A stretch of 64,000 bases of DNA from Clostridiales bacterium (GCA_004554085.1 SFNY01000001.1:1-64000); one strand, 5' to 3'. Positions 46,487-55,918 are shown, numbered from the stretch's first letter. Notes: generated by a model not told the origin, from the sequence alone. Numbers and translations: made by a program.

Positions 46487-47974
46487 ATGAACAACATTCC
46501 GCAGGTCAAGATGGGCATTATTGCAGTCAGCCGCGACTGCTTCCCGATCACTCTGTCCGAAACCCGCCGCAAGGCTGTCGTTGCAGCGCTGAAGAACCGT
46601 GGCTATGACATCTACGAGTGCCCCGTCATCATCGAGGGCGGCATCGACGCAAACGTCATGGAAGCCTACGAGGACCTCAAGAAGTCCGGCATCAACGCGC
46701 TGACCGTCTTCCTCGGCAACTTCGGTCCCGAGGGTCCGGAAACCGCCATTGCAAAACTGTTCGACGGCCCCACCATGTACATCGCTGCTGCTGAGGAGAA
46801 CATCGGCGTTCTGTCCAGCGACCGCGGCGACGCATTCTGCGGCATGCTGAACGCATCTTACAACCTGCAGCTCAGCGGCATCAAGGCTTACATTCCGGAA
46901 TACCCCGTCGGCACCGCCGAGGAGTGCGCCGACATGATCGAAGAGTTCACGCCCATCGCCCGCACCCTGCTGGGCCTGCGCGACCTGAAGATCATCACCT
47001 TCGGCCCCCGTCCCTTCGACTTCCTCGCCTGCAACGCCCCCATCGCCCCCCTGTTCAAGCTGGGCATCAACGTTCAGGAGAACTCCGAGCTGGATCTGCT
47101 CAAGGCCTACAAGGAGCATGCAAACGATCCCCGCATCCCCGCGAAGATCGCCGAGATGGAAGCCGAACTGGGCGAAGGCAACAAGATGCCCGGTATTCTG
47201 CCCCGCCTGGCACAGTATGAACTGACCCTGCTCGACTGGATCGAGAACAACAAGGGCGCCGCCAAGTACGTGGTCATGGCCAACAAGTGCTGGCCGGCGT
47301 TCCAGACCGAGTTCGGCTTCGTGCCCTGCTACGTCAACTCCCGCCTGACCGCAATGGGCTACTGCGTGGCCTGCGAGGTGGACATCTACGGCGCGCTGTC
47401 CGAGTTCATCGGCACCTGCGTCTCCGGTGAGCCTGTCACCCTGCTGGACATCAACAACTCCGTCCCGGCCGACATGTTCAACGAGTCCATCGCCAGCAAG
47501 TACGGCTATCGCCACAACGAGACCTTCATGGGCTTCCACTGCGGCAACACCCCCATGTGCCGTCTGACCAAGGGCACCATGAAGTATCAGCTGATCATGA
47601 AGCGCGGCCTCGAGCCCGACTGCGAGCCCAACATCACCCGCGGCACCCTCGAGGGCGACATCATCCCCGGCGACATCACCTTCTATCGCCTGCAGGCCAA
47701 CAAGGACAGCGTGCTCCAGGCCTACGTTGCGGAGGGCGAGGTTCTGCCCGTGGCAACCCAGTCCTTCGGCGGCATCGGCGTGTTCGCCATCCCGGAGATG
47801 AACCGCTTCTATCGCCACGTCCTGATCGCAGACGGCTATCCGCACCACGGCGCGGTCGCCTTCGGCAAGCAGGGCAAGGCCATCTGGGCGGTCATGAAGA
47901 TGCTGGGCGTGGAGAACGTGAAGTTCAACCAGCCCAAGGGCATGCTCTACAAGACCGAGAATCCCTACGCATAA
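46487..47974 (+). CDS. L-fucose/L-arabinose isomerase family protein
   Basis: A 495-residue protein of the FucI/AraA superfamily, which interconverts aldoses and ketoses with Mn2+. Segments VKMGIIAVSRDCFPITLSE, LTVFLGNFGPEGPETAIA, ADMFNESIASKYGY and MGFHCGNTPMCRLTKG belong to the fucose-isomerase-like branch common in gut Firmicutes; it is shorter than E. coli FucI (about 590). The true sugar is not known. GGAGGT lies before the ATG. It stands alone; the FGGY kinase at 33485 is a plausible partner. Confidence 0.87.
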   Translation: MNNIPQVKMGIIAVSRDCFPITLSETRRKAVVAALKNRGYDIYECPVIIEGGIDANVMEAYEDLKKSGINALTVFLGNFGPEGPETAIAKLFDGPTMYIAAAEENIGVLSSDRGDAFCGMLNASYNLQLSGIKAYIPEYPVGTAEECADMIEEFTPIARTLLGLRDLKIITFGPRPFDFLACNAPIAPLFKLGINVQENSELDLLKAYKEHANDPRIPAKIAEMEAELGEGNKMPGILPRLAQYELTLLDWIENNKGAAKYVVMANKCWPAFQTEFGFVPCYVNSRLTAMGYCVACEVDIYGALSEFIGTCVSGEPVTLLDINNSVPADMFNESIASKYGYRHNETFMGFHCGNTPMCRLTKGTMKYQLIMKRGLEPDCEPNITRGTLEGDIIPGDITFYRLQANKDSVLQAYVAEGEVLPVATQSFGGIGVFAIPEMNRFYRHVLIADGYPHHGAVAFGKQGKAIWAVMKMLGVENVKFNQPKGMLYKTENPYA

Positions 47975-47993
47975 GGCGCAGACCGGTTCACAC

Positions 47994-48027
47994 AGCCCCC
48001 GCGTTCCATATGAGCGCGGGGCTTTTC
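47994..48027 (+). terminator. Terminator after the isomerase-like gene
   Basis: AGCCCC-CGCG / CGCG-GGGCT stem followed by TTTT, 20 bases past the stop. Confidence 0.85.
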
Positions 48028-48154
48028 ATATAGGAACAAAGTCGTTTACCGTTACAATTTGTACTTCCGTTTTAACATGATTTCAATGGAAACCCTTCAT
48101 CACATGGGGTAAAATGGAAGCTGAAATCTGTCGATTCCGGAGGTTTATGGAAGC

Positions 48155-48277
48155 ATGCGTCTGAGGCTGATGCTGCTGCTGATCGCGACGGCGGTTCTGC
48201 TCAGTGGCTGCGGCTACTGGGTCGTGGAGGACGCGCCGGTGCAGGTGGGCTCCGCCTACGTCTCTTCCGCTTCCTGA
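48155..48277 (+). CDS. Very small predicted lipoprotein
   Basis: A 40-residue open frame starting MRLRLMLLLIATAVLLSGC. A positively charged start, a hydrophobic core and the lipobox LSGC (Cys19) are textbook lipoprotein features; only 21 residues follow the Cys. GGAGG lies about 14 bases before the ATG. It sits 57 bases before the L,D-transpeptidase gene, in the same direction, and may be part of the same unit. Function unknown. Confidence 0.6.
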   Translation: MRLRLMLLLIATAVLLSGCGYWVVEDAPVQVGSAYVSSAS

Positions 48278-48334
48278 TCTTCCCGCTTCCATTTTACGTT
48301 CGGATAAATGCTACGATATGAGGGGTGTCTGATT

Positions 48335-49660
48335 TTGCTGCATCGACTTTTGAGCGTCATTCTGATCCTTGCCCTGGCCTGCACCACGCCCGGCCTCGCC
48401 GCGCTGGCGGAACCGGCTGAACAGGAGGCCGTCGAGGACGACATCTACGAGGGCACGGACACGTCCGATTACGCCGAGCTCCAGCGCGGCGATCGCGACG
48501 GCGACGACTCCGCCAACATCATCACCCTGCAGAACAAGCTGATCGAGCTGGGCTATCTGCGCGACACTGCGGACGGCGTGTTCGGCGCGAACACCGAATC
48601 CGCTGTGGCTGCCTTCCAGCGCAGCAACGGCCTTGCCGAGAGCGGCGTGGCCGACGCAGCCACCCTGCGCCTGCTGTACAGCGGCCAGGAGCTGGTCTCC
48701 GCCAGCAACTCCACCGATCCGGAGAGCATCATCTACCGCACCCAGGAAAAGCTCTCCATTTGGGGCTTCCTCGCGGCGGAGCCGGACGGCGTGGCGGGCA
48801 GCCAGACCAACGAGGCCGTGGCTTCCTTCAAGCAGTATCTGCGCGAGTACGAAAAGCAGTATCCCACCCCCTCGCCGGTGCCCACCGCCACCCCAGTGCC
48901 CTCGGAACCCGCCAGCTTCGGCAACGAGGCCATCGCCGTGGACATGCCCATCGTCAAGGAGGACGAGACGGCGATCGACGAGCACCTGCTCGCCTATGTG
49001 GACGGCGAATACGAGTTCCAGATCTACCGCCAGACCGTGGCCAACGGCGACAGCGGCGATGAGGTGACCCGCGTCCAGCGCCGCCTGTACCAGCTGAAGT
49101 ATCTGCCCATCGTGGACGGCGCATTCGGCCCCTCCACGGAGCGCTCCCTGCTCTACTTCCAGCGCAAGAACGGCCTGAACCAGACCGCCGTGGCCGACGA
49201 GGCCACCCAGCGCGTGCTCTTCTCCAGCGACGCCATCGAATCCGAGGAGTTTGTCTGCCCCTACAAGCTGGTGGTGGACGTCTCCGACCAGCGCGTCTAC
49301 GTCTACCAGTGGAACGGCTCCTCCTTCGGCACCTGCATCAATGAGATGATCTGCTCCACCGGCAAGAAGGGCCCCAGCACCGAGACCCCGCTGGGCACCT
49401 TCCAGATGGACGGCCCCACCGGCACCGGTGAATGGTACTGGTTCAGCACCTACAGCTGCTACGCCAAGTGGGCCAGCCGCATCGTGGGCGGCATCCTGTT
49501 CCACTCCGTCGTCTACAGCAAGAACAAGGTGCTCAACAAGACCTCCGTGCGCAAGCTGGGCAGGCCCGCCTCCCACGGCTGCATCCGCCTCACGGTGGAG
49601 GACGCCCAGTGGATCTACGAAAACTGCCCCTCCGGCACCACGGTGGTCATTCAGGAATAG
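48335..49660 (+). CDS. L,D-transpeptidase (YkuD) with peptidoglycan-binding repeats
   Basis: A secreted 441-residue cell-wall enzyme. After a signal peptide (LLSVILILALACTTPGLAALA) come peptidoglycan-binding_1 modules at about 35-110, a degenerate one at about 115-160 and one at about 225-295 (GDSGDEVTRVQRRLYQLKYL), then a YkuD domain (about 305-441) with the catalytic SHGCIRL. It should cross-link peptidoglycan stem peptides 3-3 or anchor proteins. The TTG at 48335 is preferred because GAGGGG lies well placed before it; the ATG at 48308 has no ribosome site. Confidence 0.9.
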   Translation: MLHRLLSVILILALACTTPGLAALAEPAEQEAVEDDIYEGTDTSDYAELQRGDRDGDDSANIITLQNKLIELGYLRDTADGVFGANTESAVAAFQRSNGLAESGVADAATLRLLYSGQELVSASNSTDPESIIYRTQEKLSIWGFLAAEPDGVAGSQTNEAVASFKQYLREYEKQYPTPSPVPTATPVPSEPASFGNEAIAVDMPIVKEDETAIDEHLLAYVDGEYEFQIYRQTVANGDSGDEVTRVQRRLYQLKYLPIVDGAFGPSTERSLLYFQRKNGLNQTAVADEATQRVLFSSDAIESEEFVCPYKLVVDVSDQRVYVYQWNGSSFGTCINEMICSTGKKGPSTETPLGTFQMDGPTGTGEWYWFSTYSCYAKWASRIVGGILFHSVVYSKNKVLNKTSVRKLGRPASHGCIRLTVEDAQWIYENCPSGTTVVIQE

Positions 49661-49671
49661 AGGCATATGTT

Positions 49672-49703
49672 ACCCCGGTGATCTCATGGATCGCCGGGGT
49701 TTT
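49672..49703 (+). terminator. Terminator after the L,D-transpeptidase gene
   Basis: ACCCCGG-GATC / GATC-CCGGGGT stem with an internal mismatch, then TTTT, 11 bases past the stop; it may also serve mnmA from the other side. Confidence 0.8.
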
Positions 49704-49717
49704 CTTGTATGAATTGT

Positions 49718-50716
49718 TCAGATAATGAAGCCGCCGCCCAGCAGCCGCTCGCCGTCGTAGAGCACGGCGGCCTGTCCCCTTGCGGGGGCGCGCACCGGCG
49801 CGTCGCAGCGGATGATCGCGCCGCCCTCCGGCGTGGGAATCGCGGTGCAGTCGGGATTCTCCCACTTGGTGTGGCGCACGCGCACGCTGGCGCGGATGGG
49901 TGTTTCAGGCGGATCGATGAGCCAGTTCATGTCCCGGGCGCGCACCTCGGTCTTGAACAGCTCCTCCCACAGTGCAAGCACCACGCGGTTCTCCCCCGCC
50001 TGAATCTCCGAGACGTACAGCTTGCGGCCGTCCCGCAGCCCCGGCCAGCGCTGGCCCACCGTGTAGCGGTGGATCCCCTCGTGCCGTCCGATGACCTCGC
50101 CGTGGAACAGCAGCTCCCCCGGCCCCGGAACCACCGCGCGGCGGCCGATCCAGCCGATGTAGTCCTTGTCCGGGATGAAGCAGATCTCCATGCTGTCGGG
50201 CTTGTGGGCCACCGGAATGCCGAAGTCCTCGGCCATGGCGCGCACCTGCGCCTTCTCGTAGTTCCCCAGCGGCAGGATCAGCCGCTCCACCTGGCTGCGT
50301 CTGAGCCGGCAGAGCATGTAGCTCTGGTCGTTGCTGGGCTGTCCCTTGTACAGCGCGCCGTTTGCCGCGCGGGCGTAGTGGCCGGTGGCGATGTACCTTG
50401 CGCCCACCGCGTCCGCGCAGTCAATCAGGCTCTTGAACTTCACCGCCGGATTGCACAGGATGCAGGGGTTCGGGGTCTCCCCCCGCAAGTAGCTGTCCAC
50501 GAAGGGCGCGCAGACATGGGTTTCCAGCCCGGCGGAGATGTCCTTAATCGTCAGCGGCACGTCCAGAAACGCCGCCGTGTCGACAGCGTCCTGCCGGGCC
50601 TCGGGCGTGCCGATGTCCAGATACAGGCCGTGCACCGCATAGCCCTGCTTCTCCAACAGCCGCGCCGCCACCGCAGAATCCACGCCGCCCGAGAGTCCCA
50701 GAACCACCTTTTCCAT
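49718..50716 (-). CDS. mnmA: tRNA-uridine 2-sulfurtransferase MnmA
   Basis: A 332-residue enzyme that thiolates U34 of Lys, Glu and Gln tRNAs. It shows the P-loop VVLGLSGGVDSAVAARLL, the first active-site Cys in NPCILCNPAVKF and the second in SMEICFIPDKDY, and the C-terminal barrel (VGQRWPGL). It is somewhat shorter than the usual 360 residues. The ATG at 50716 has GGGGG upstream; the 14 earlier codons are excluded. The allulose epimerase gene is upstream in the same direction. Confidence 0.93.
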   Translation of the reverse strand: MEKVVLGLSGGVDSAVAARLLEKQGYAVHGLYLDIGTPEARQDAVDTAAFLDVPLTIKDISAGLETHVCAPFVDSYLRGETPNPCILCNPAVKFKSLIDCADAVGARYIATGHYARAANGALYKGQPSNDQSYMLCRLRRSQVERLILPLGNYEKAQVRAMAEDFGIPVAHKPDSMEICFIPDKDYIGWIGRRAVVPGPGELLFHGEVIGRHEGIHRYTVGQRWPGLRDGRKLYVSEIQAGENRVVLALWEELFKTEVRARDMNWLIDPPETPIRASVRVRHTKWENPDCTAIPTPEGGAIIRCDAPVRAPARGQAAVLYDGERLLGGGFII

Positions 50717-50782
50717 CCGTTTAAACCCCCAAATGTGTAAATTGGGGCGCACATGCATGCGCCCCGCTTGAAATTGAAATGC

Positions 50783-51658
50783 TTACATCGTTCCGTCGAA
50801 CATGTAGCGCTGGAAGCGCACCGCATCGGCGGCATCCTTGTCCAGCTTGGCCTCGCTGAGGTCGTCGTACATGTTGTGCCAGATGCGGATGTCCTGGCCC
50901 ACCTGGCCGCCCATCTTCACGAAAGGCTCCATGCAGCAGGTGCCGTCGTAGCCGATCTCCCGCAGCGCCTGGCCGATCTCCCGCCAGGGCGTGCGGCCCT
51001 TGCCGGGCACGCGGCGGTTGCACTCGCCGGTGTGGAAGTGGCCCAGCCTCTTGCCCGCGTGGCGGATCGCCTCGGCGAGGTCGTCCTCCTCGATGTTCAT
51101 ATGGAAGGTGTCCAGCATCACGCGCACGTTGGGCAGGCCAACCTCGTCCACGAACTTCACGCCCTCGGCGCAGGTGTTGAGCAGATAGCCCTCGAAGCGG
51201 TTGAGCACCTCCAGGCAGAAGTCCACGCCGTAGTCCTGCGCCCGCAGGCCCACCTCGCGCACGTTCTCCACCGAGCGTGCCCAGTCGCCCTCCTTGTCCA
51301 GCGGCTTGGTGTAGTCCGCCGGCCAGTAGGAGTACAGGCCGCCGCCGATGGTGTGGATGCCCAGAATCTCGAAGCGCTTGAACAGCTCGTAGTAGAAGTC
51401 CTTGGCGTTCTGCACGATCTGCGGATCGGCGCTGCCCATGTTGCGGTCGGCAGACGGGCCGTAGCCGCCGGTCAGGAAGATGCCGTTGTCGTCCGCGCAC
51501 TTGCGCAGATCCTTGAGCTGCTGGATGGAGAAGTCGTTCACCGGCGCGCAGCCGATCTCCAGAAAGTCAAAGCCCAGCTTCGCAACCTTCTCGATGTAGG
51601 GCAGATAGTCCGCGCCCCACATGTCCTCCCAGTATGCATAGTAGATGCCGTGTTTCAT
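50783..51658 (-). CDS. D-psicose (D-allulose) 3-epimerase-like sugar epimerase
   Basis: A 291-residue TIM-barrel epimerase resembling characterised clostridial D-psicose 3-epimerases (about 293 residues) from its first residues MKHGIYYAYWE on. The metal and catalytic set is Glu150 (CLEVLNRFE), Asp183 (MLDTFHMNIEE), His209 (HFHTGECNR) and Glu244 (CMEPFVKMGG). It should interconvert D-fructose or D-tagatose type ketohexoses at C3. No allulose kinase or transporter is adjacent. The ATG at 51658 has GGGAGGGG. Confidence 0.9.
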   Translation of the reverse strand: MKHGIYYAYWEDMWGADYLPYIEKVAKLGFDFLEIGCAPVNDFSIQQLKDLRKCADDNGIFLTGGYGPSADRNMGSADPQIVQNAKDFYYELFKRFEILGIHTIGGGLYSYWPADYTKPLDKEGDWARSVENVREVGLRAQDYGVDFCLEVLNRFEGYLLNTCAEGVKFVDEVGLPNVRVMLDTFHMNIEEDDLAEAIRHAGKRLGHFHTGECNRRVPGKGRTPWREIGQALREIGYDGTCCMEPFVKMGGQVGQDIRIWHNMYDDLSEAKLDKDAADAVRFQRYMFDGTM

Positions 51659-51696
51659 GTATGGAATCCCCTCCCGCGTATAAATTCTGTATGTCC

Positions 51697-51725
51697 ATTG
51701 TACACGCTCGCAGCTCAAATTGCAA
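51697..51725 (-). promoter_or_regulatory. Promoter of the epimerase gene
   Basis: Minus strand TTGCAA (51725-51720), 17-base spacer, TACAAT (51702-51697). Confidence 0.7.
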
Positions 51726-51730
51726 GAACT

Positions 51731-51997
51731 TCACAAAAGGATTTGCAAAAGGATCACCAGCACCGCCCCCGGCAGGCCCAGAAAGCCCACCGCCATGGCC
51801 GTGAAGGGGTTCACAGCCACCTGAAAGCCGAACAGGCCGCCCACCAGGTTCACCAGCATCAGCGTCAGCGCACCCAGCACCCCGCCCGCCAACAGCCGCC
51901 ACAAAAATTTCATTGGCACCAGCAGCAGATAGCCCGTCAGACAGATCAGCGCCAGTCCCACCGCAAACGAGGCGATCAGTTCCCAGGGAATGCGCAT
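51731..51997 (-). CDS. bofA: BofA-family pro-sigma-K processing inhibitor
   Basis: An 88-residue membrane protein (BofA is 87 in Bacillus) with three hydrophobic segments and the family end LVNLVGGLFGFQVAVNPFTAMAVGFLGLPG. In Bacillus it holds the SpoIVFB protease inactive in the mother cell until the forespore signals. The ATG at 51997 has GGAGG eight bases upstream, lying in the arm of a strong hairpin (52004-52031). spoIVFA and spoIVFB are not in the window. Confidence 0.85.
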   Translation of the reverse strand: MRIPWELIASFAVGLALICLTGYLLLVPMKFLWRLLAGGVLGALTLMLVNLVGGLFGFQVAVNPFTAMAVGFLGLPGAVLVILLQILL

Positions 51998-52003
51998 CAG
52001 AAA

Positions 52004-52031
52004 CACCTCCGCAGAAGAATATGCGGAGGTG
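52004..52031 (-). promoter_or_regulatory. Hairpin containing the bofA ribosome binding site
   Basis: CACCTCCGCA and TGCGGAGGTG form a 10-bp stem around TATTCTTC (minus strand). The 3' arm contains the bofA Shine-Dalgarno GGAGG. The hairpin starts nine bases past the queA stop, so it could be a queA terminator, a device that hides the bofA site, or both. Confidence 0.6.
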
Positions 52032-52039
52032 CTGTGGTT

Positions 52040-53059
52040 TCATTCGATGAACATCGCGTCGCCGAAGGAGAAGAAGCGGTACTTTTCCTCCACCGCCGTG
52101 CGGTAGGCGGACAGGATGTGCTCCCGGTCGTACAGCGCCGACACCAGCATCACCAGCGTGGAGCCGGGCAGGTGGAAGTTCGTGATCAGCGCGTCCACCA
52201 TCTGATATTGATAGCCCGGGCGGATGAAGATCTGCGTGTCGCCCCTCTGGGCAACCACCTTTCCATCCACTGCGGCGGACTCCAGCGTGCGCACGCTGGT
52301 GGTGCCCACGGCGATCACCCGGCAGCCGCGCTCCCGGGCGGCGTTGATGCGCCTTGCCGCGTCCTCGCTGACCTCATAATACTCGGAGTGCATCTCGTGC
52401 TCCTCCACGTTCTCCACCTTCACCGGGCGGAAGGTGCCCAGGCCCACGTGCAGCAGCACCGGCACGATGTCCACGCCCTTTGCCCGGATGCGCTCCATCA
52501 GCTCCGGCGTGAAGTGCAGGCCCGCAGTGGGTGCGGCGGCGCTGCCCTCCTGCCTGGCGTACACCGTCTGGTAGCGCTCCCGATCCTGCAATTTTTCGTG
52601 GATGTACGGCGGCAGCGGCATCTCGCCCAGCTCGTCCAGCGCGGCCTCCATCGTGCCCTCGCAGGCGAAGTCCACGATGCGCCCGCCGTCCTCCTTCACC
52701 TCCGCGATGGTCGCCACCAGCCGTCCTCCGCCGAAGATCACCTGCGCGCCCGTGCGCAGCTTCTTGCCCGGGCGCACAATGGCCTCCCACCTCTTCGGCG
52801 CAAGCTGCTTCAAAAGCAGTATCTCGCACGCGCCGCCGCTGGGACGCTCACCGATCAGCCGCGCCGGAATGACGCGGGTCTCATTGATCACCAGCGCGTC
52901 GCCGGGGTTCAGATAGTCGATGATGTCATAAAAATGCCTGTGCTCGATGCTGTTGTCACTCCGGTGCAGCACCATCAGCCGGCTGTGATCCCTCGGCTCC
53001 ACCGGGGTCTGCGCAATGCGCTCCTCCGGCAAATCATACATAAAATCCGACAGCTTCAT
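52040..53059 (-). CDS. queA: S-adenosylmethionine:tRNA ribosyltransferase-isomerase QueA
   Basis: A 339-residue enzyme of queuosine synthesis, moving the ribosyl part of SAM onto preQ1 in tRNA. Signatures: [77 protein letters not shown] and [21 protein letters not shown]. The ATG at 53059 has AAGGTGAG; the 48 upstream codons of the open frame run into a repeat and are excluded. In many Firmicutes it follows ruvB, as here. Confidence 0.95.
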   Translation of the reverse strand: MKLSDFMYDLPEERIAQTPVEPRDHSRLMVLHRSDNSIEHRHFYDIIDYLNPGDALVINETRVIPARLIGERPSGGACEILLLKQLAPKRWEAIVRPGKKLRTGAQVIFGGGRLVATIAEVKEDGGRIVDFACEGTMEAALDELGEMPLPPYIHEKLQDRERYQTVYARQEGSAAAPTAGLHFTPELMERIRAKGVDIVPVLLHVGLGTFRPVKVENVEEHEMHSEYYEVSEDAARRINAARERGCRVIAVGTTSVRTLESAAVDGKVVAQRGDTQIFIRPGYQYQMVDALITNFHLPGSTLVMLVSALYDREHILSAYRTAVEEKYRFFSFGDAMFIE

Positions 53060-53088
53060 ATGTCTCACCTTTTCGCTCGGGGCTACGG

Positions 53089-53272
53089 TCAGGGGACGCT
53101 GTCCCCTGAAACCCCTGCAAGGGGAAATGATTTCCCCTTGACCCCTCAATATGGCGCGCAATGCGCGCCTGAAGATATTATAATAATTATTCTTGCGGCG
53201 CATTGCGCCGCATACTGGGGATTCTTAAGGGCGTCACGCCCTTAAGCGGGGGTTTCAGGGGCAGCGCCCCTG
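53089..53272. repeat. Inverted pair of three-hairpin repeat units (six hairpins)
   Basis: Six hairpins in a row: 53090-53108 (CAGGGGAC, loop GCT), 53118-53140 (CAAGGGGAAA, loop TGA), 53153-53169 (GGCGCGC, loop AAT), 53195-53211 (GCGGCGC, loop ATT), 53225-53245 (TTAAGGGCG, loop TCA) and 53255-53272 (TCAGGGGC, loop AGC). Right-half loops are the reverse complements of left-half loops in reverse order, so two copies of one unit face each other across an AT-rich centre (about 53170-53194). The linker GAAACCCC is kept, while stems differ by paired changes. The region lies between ruvB and queA and holds no gene. Confidence 0.9.
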
Positions 53273-53290
53273 AGCGTTCCCTTCCCCCGG

Positions 53291-54328
53291 TCACACGTCC
53301 ATGCGAAGCTGGCGGTTGTCCGCGGGCCTGGGCATGGGCAGGTTCATGTGGTCGTAGGCAGCCTGGGTGCAGATGCGTCCGCGGGGCGTGCGCATGATGA
53401 AGCCCAGCTGGAGCAGGTACGGCTCGTACACGTCCTCGATGGTCGCCGCGTCCTCGCCGGTGGTGGCGGCGAGGGTATCCAGACCGACGGGCCCGCCGCC
53501 GAAGCGCTCGATCATCACCGAGAGCATGGTGCGGTCAGTGTTGTCTAGGCCCAGCTCGTCGATTTCGAGGATATTCAGCGACTCCCGGGCGTTCTCCAGG
53601 GTGATCTTGCCGTCGCCGCGCACCTCGGCGAAGTCGCGCACGCGTCGGATCAGGCGGTTGGCGATGCGGGGCGTGCCGCGGCTGCGGCTAGCGATCTCCA
53701 GCGCGCCGTCGTGGTCGCACTCCACCTTCAGAATCTTCGCGGAGCGCTCGACGATCACCGCAAGCTGCTCCGGCGTGTACATTTCCAATCGGAAGGAAAT
53801 GCCGAAGCGGTCGCGCAGCGGCGAGGACAGCATGCCCGCGCGGGTGGTCGCACCGATGAGCGTGAACTTGGGAAGGTCGAGGCGGATCGAGCGCGCCGCA
53901 GGGCCCTTGCCGATGATGATGTCCAGGGCATAGTCCTCCATGGCGGGATAGAGCACCTCCTCCACGGCGTGGCTGAGGCGGTGAATCTCGTCGATGAAGA
54001 GCACGTCGCCGGCGTTCAGGTTCGTCAGGATCGACGCCAGATCGCCCGCGCGCTCGATGGCGGGGCCGCTGGTGACGCGGATGTTGTGGCCCATCTCCGC
54101 CGCGACGATGCCCGCGAGCGTCGTCTTGCCCAGGCCAGGCGGGCCGTAGAGCAGCATGTGATCCAGCGGCTCGTGGCGGGCAATGGCGGCCTGCATGTAT
54201 ACGTTCAGGCCCTTCTTCAGCTTGTCCTGACCGATGTACTCGCCCAGGGAATGCGGGCGCAGCGACTGCTCCGTGTCGCCGTCCTCCTCGCGAAAGCCCG
54301 TGGTGATGAGTCTCTCTTCGTCCTGCAT
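53291..54328 (-). CDS. ruvB: Holliday junction branch migration ATPase RuvB
   Basis: A 345-residue AAA+ motor that, with RuvA, migrates Holliday junctions. N-terminal [20 protein letters not shown], Walker [14 protein letters not shown], Walker [14 protein letters not shown], sensor 1 LIGATTRAG, the arginine finger in SPLRDRFGI and the winged helix at the C-terminus ([13 protein letters not shown]). GGAGGAG precedes the ATG. ruvA is not in the window. Confidence 0.97.
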   Translation of the reverse strand: MQDEERLITTGFREEDGDTEQSLRPHSLGEYIGQDKLKKGLNVYMQAAIARHEPLDHMLLYGPPGLGKTTLAGIVAAEMGHNIRVTSGPAIERAGDLASILTNLNAGDVLFIDEIHRLSHAVEEVLYPAMEDYALDIIIGKGPAARSIRLDLPKFTLIGATTRAGMLSSPLRDRFGISFRLEMYTPEQLAVIVERSAKILKVECDHDGALEIASRSRGTPRIANRLIRRVRDFAEVRGDGKITLENARESLNILEIDELGLDNTDRTMLSVMIERFGGGPVGLDTLAATTGEDAATIEDVYEPYLLQLGFIMRTPRGRICTQAAYDHMNLPMPRPADNRQLRMDV

Positions 54329-54338
54329 GAAGCTCCTC

Positions 54339-55877
54339 CTATCTGCGTCCGCGGCGCATCAGGCCGCCCAGCATTTCGTTCAGCGACTGCACCCGCAGCG
54401 CGATGCAGGTCGCAAGGTAGGCAAGCGCAGAGACCGCCGTGGCGATCACCAGCCGCACGAACACCCGCAGCGTGCCCACGGCCTCGGGCAGCACGTTGTT
54501 CATCAGCATGCACACCGCCGCAGCGACCAGCGTAGCGGCAAGGATTTTGAATAGCTCCCCGGCGATGCGCCTCATGCCCAGCCTGCCCATGCGCTTCCGA
54601 AGCAGCACGAACATGGTCAGGCTGCCCACGTAGCTGGACAGCGAGGTGGCCAGCGCAAGGCCCCTCGCGCCCAGGAAGCGGCGCAGGATCAGATTGAGCA
54701 CGATGTTCAGGCACACCGTGAGGCAGGCCACTGCGAAGGGGATCTTGGTGTCCTGAAGGGCGTGGAAGGTGCGGTTCAGGTAGTCGCGCATGCCGAAGGA
54801 CGGCACGCCGATCAGGTAGAACAAGAGCACGCTGCCGGTGAGCAGCACGGATTCCAGGGTGAAGTTGCCACGCATGTAAATCATCTTGACCACATCGTTG
54901 GACAGCACCATGGCGATGGCCACGATGGGAAGCGCCACCAGCGAGATCAGCACGATGCTGCGCCGCAGGGATGCGAGCACACCCTGCTGGTTGTCGTCGG
55001 CGGCCTGCTTGCTCATGCGGGAGAACATGATGGTGGTCAGCGGCACCATCAGCACGCCCAGCAGGAAGGTGATGAGCTTGTAGGCGTAGTTCATCGCCGA
55101 GATCGAACCCACCGGGAGTCCCGAGGCCAGGCTGCGGTCGATCAGGTGGTTGATCTCGCTGATGCCCATGGACAGCACCGCAGGCCCCGCCAGCTTCAGC
55201 AGGCGATGGAAGCGCTTGTCCTTCAGGTCGATCACCGGCTCATAGGTAAACCAGCCAAACAGGAAGGGAATCAGCACAACGACCTGCAATACACTTGCGG
55301 CAAACACGCCCCAAGCCACGGCCTCGATGCCGCACCTGCCGGAGAAGGCCACCACGGCCACGATCACCGCTACGCTCAGCGGAAAGCCGGTCAATTGCGC
55401 GGCCATGAACTTCTCCATGGCGTTGAGCAGACTGGAGATGACGATGCTGGCCACGTTGAAGGCCAGGCCCAGCATCATGATGCGGGTGAGCTTCACCGTC
55501 AGCGCAATGCCCTCGGCGTCGAAGCGGTAGATCAGATTGACGATCGGCTCGGCGAAGGCGTACATCACCGCCGCGATGATCAGCGATGCCAATATGAACA
55601 GGTTCAGCGCGTTGCTGGCGAAGTGGTTGGAGTGGCGCAGGCTGTACTTCTCCCGCTCCTCCACGAACAGCGGCACGATGGTCGCCGTGATGCAGGAATT
55701 GAACAGCAGCACCGGGAAGTAGAACAGGGTGTAGGCCGAGGCGTATGCGTCGTTCTCCACGCCGGTGCCGAAGTAGCCGGCGGTGATCACGTCGCGCATC
55801 AGGCCGAACATCTTGCTGAGTATGATGACCACCGTGACCAGCGCGGTGGTGCGAATGAGCTTATCCTTGCGTGCCAA
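54339..55877 (-). CDS. murJ: Lipid II flippase MurJ
   Basis: A 512-residue MOP-superfamily membrane protein with about fourteen helices. The opening [29 protein letters not shown] is the MurJ signature, followed by [18 protein letters not shown] and [16 protein letters not shown]. It flips lipid-linked peptidoglycan precursor across the membrane. The start is probably TTG at 55877, with GGAGG eight bases away; a GTG at 55892 overlaps that ribosome site. ruvB starts 10 bases after its stop. Confidence 0.93.
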   Translation of the reverse strand: MARKDKLIRTTALVTVVIILSKMFGLMRDVITAGYFGTGVENDAYASAYTLFYFPVLLFNSCITATIVPLFVEEREKYSLRHSNHFASNALNLFILASLIIAAVMYAFAEPIVNLIYRFDAEGIALTVKLTRIMMLGLAFNVASIVISSLLNAMEKFMAAQLTGFPLSVAVIVAVVAFSGRCGIEAVAWGVFAASVLQVVVLIPFLFGWFTYEPVIDLKDKRFHRLLKLAGPAVLSMGISEINHLIDRSLASGLPVGSISAMNYAYKLITFLLGVLMVPLTTIMFSRMSKQAADDNQQGVLASLRRSIVLISLVALPIVAIAMVLSNDVVKMIYMRGNFTLESVLLTGSVLLFYLIGVPSFGMRDYLNRTFHALQDTKIPFAVACLTVCLNIVLNLILRRFLGARGLALATSLSSYVGSLTMFVLLRKRMGRLGMRRIAGELFKILAATLVAAAVCMLMNNVLPEAVGTLRVFVRLVIATAVSALAYLATCIALRVQSLNEMLGGLMRRGRR

Positions 55878-55909
55878 GACACAGACCTCCACGATATTTC
55901 ATATTGCAC

Positions 55910-55918
55910 AGTATAGCA
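55910..55918 (-). promoter_or_regulatory. Extended -10 element for murJ
   Basis: Minus strand TGC-TATACT, about 32 bases before the murJ start; no good -35. The same TGC extension occurs before secA, nnr and the orphan binding protein gene. Confidence 0.5.
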
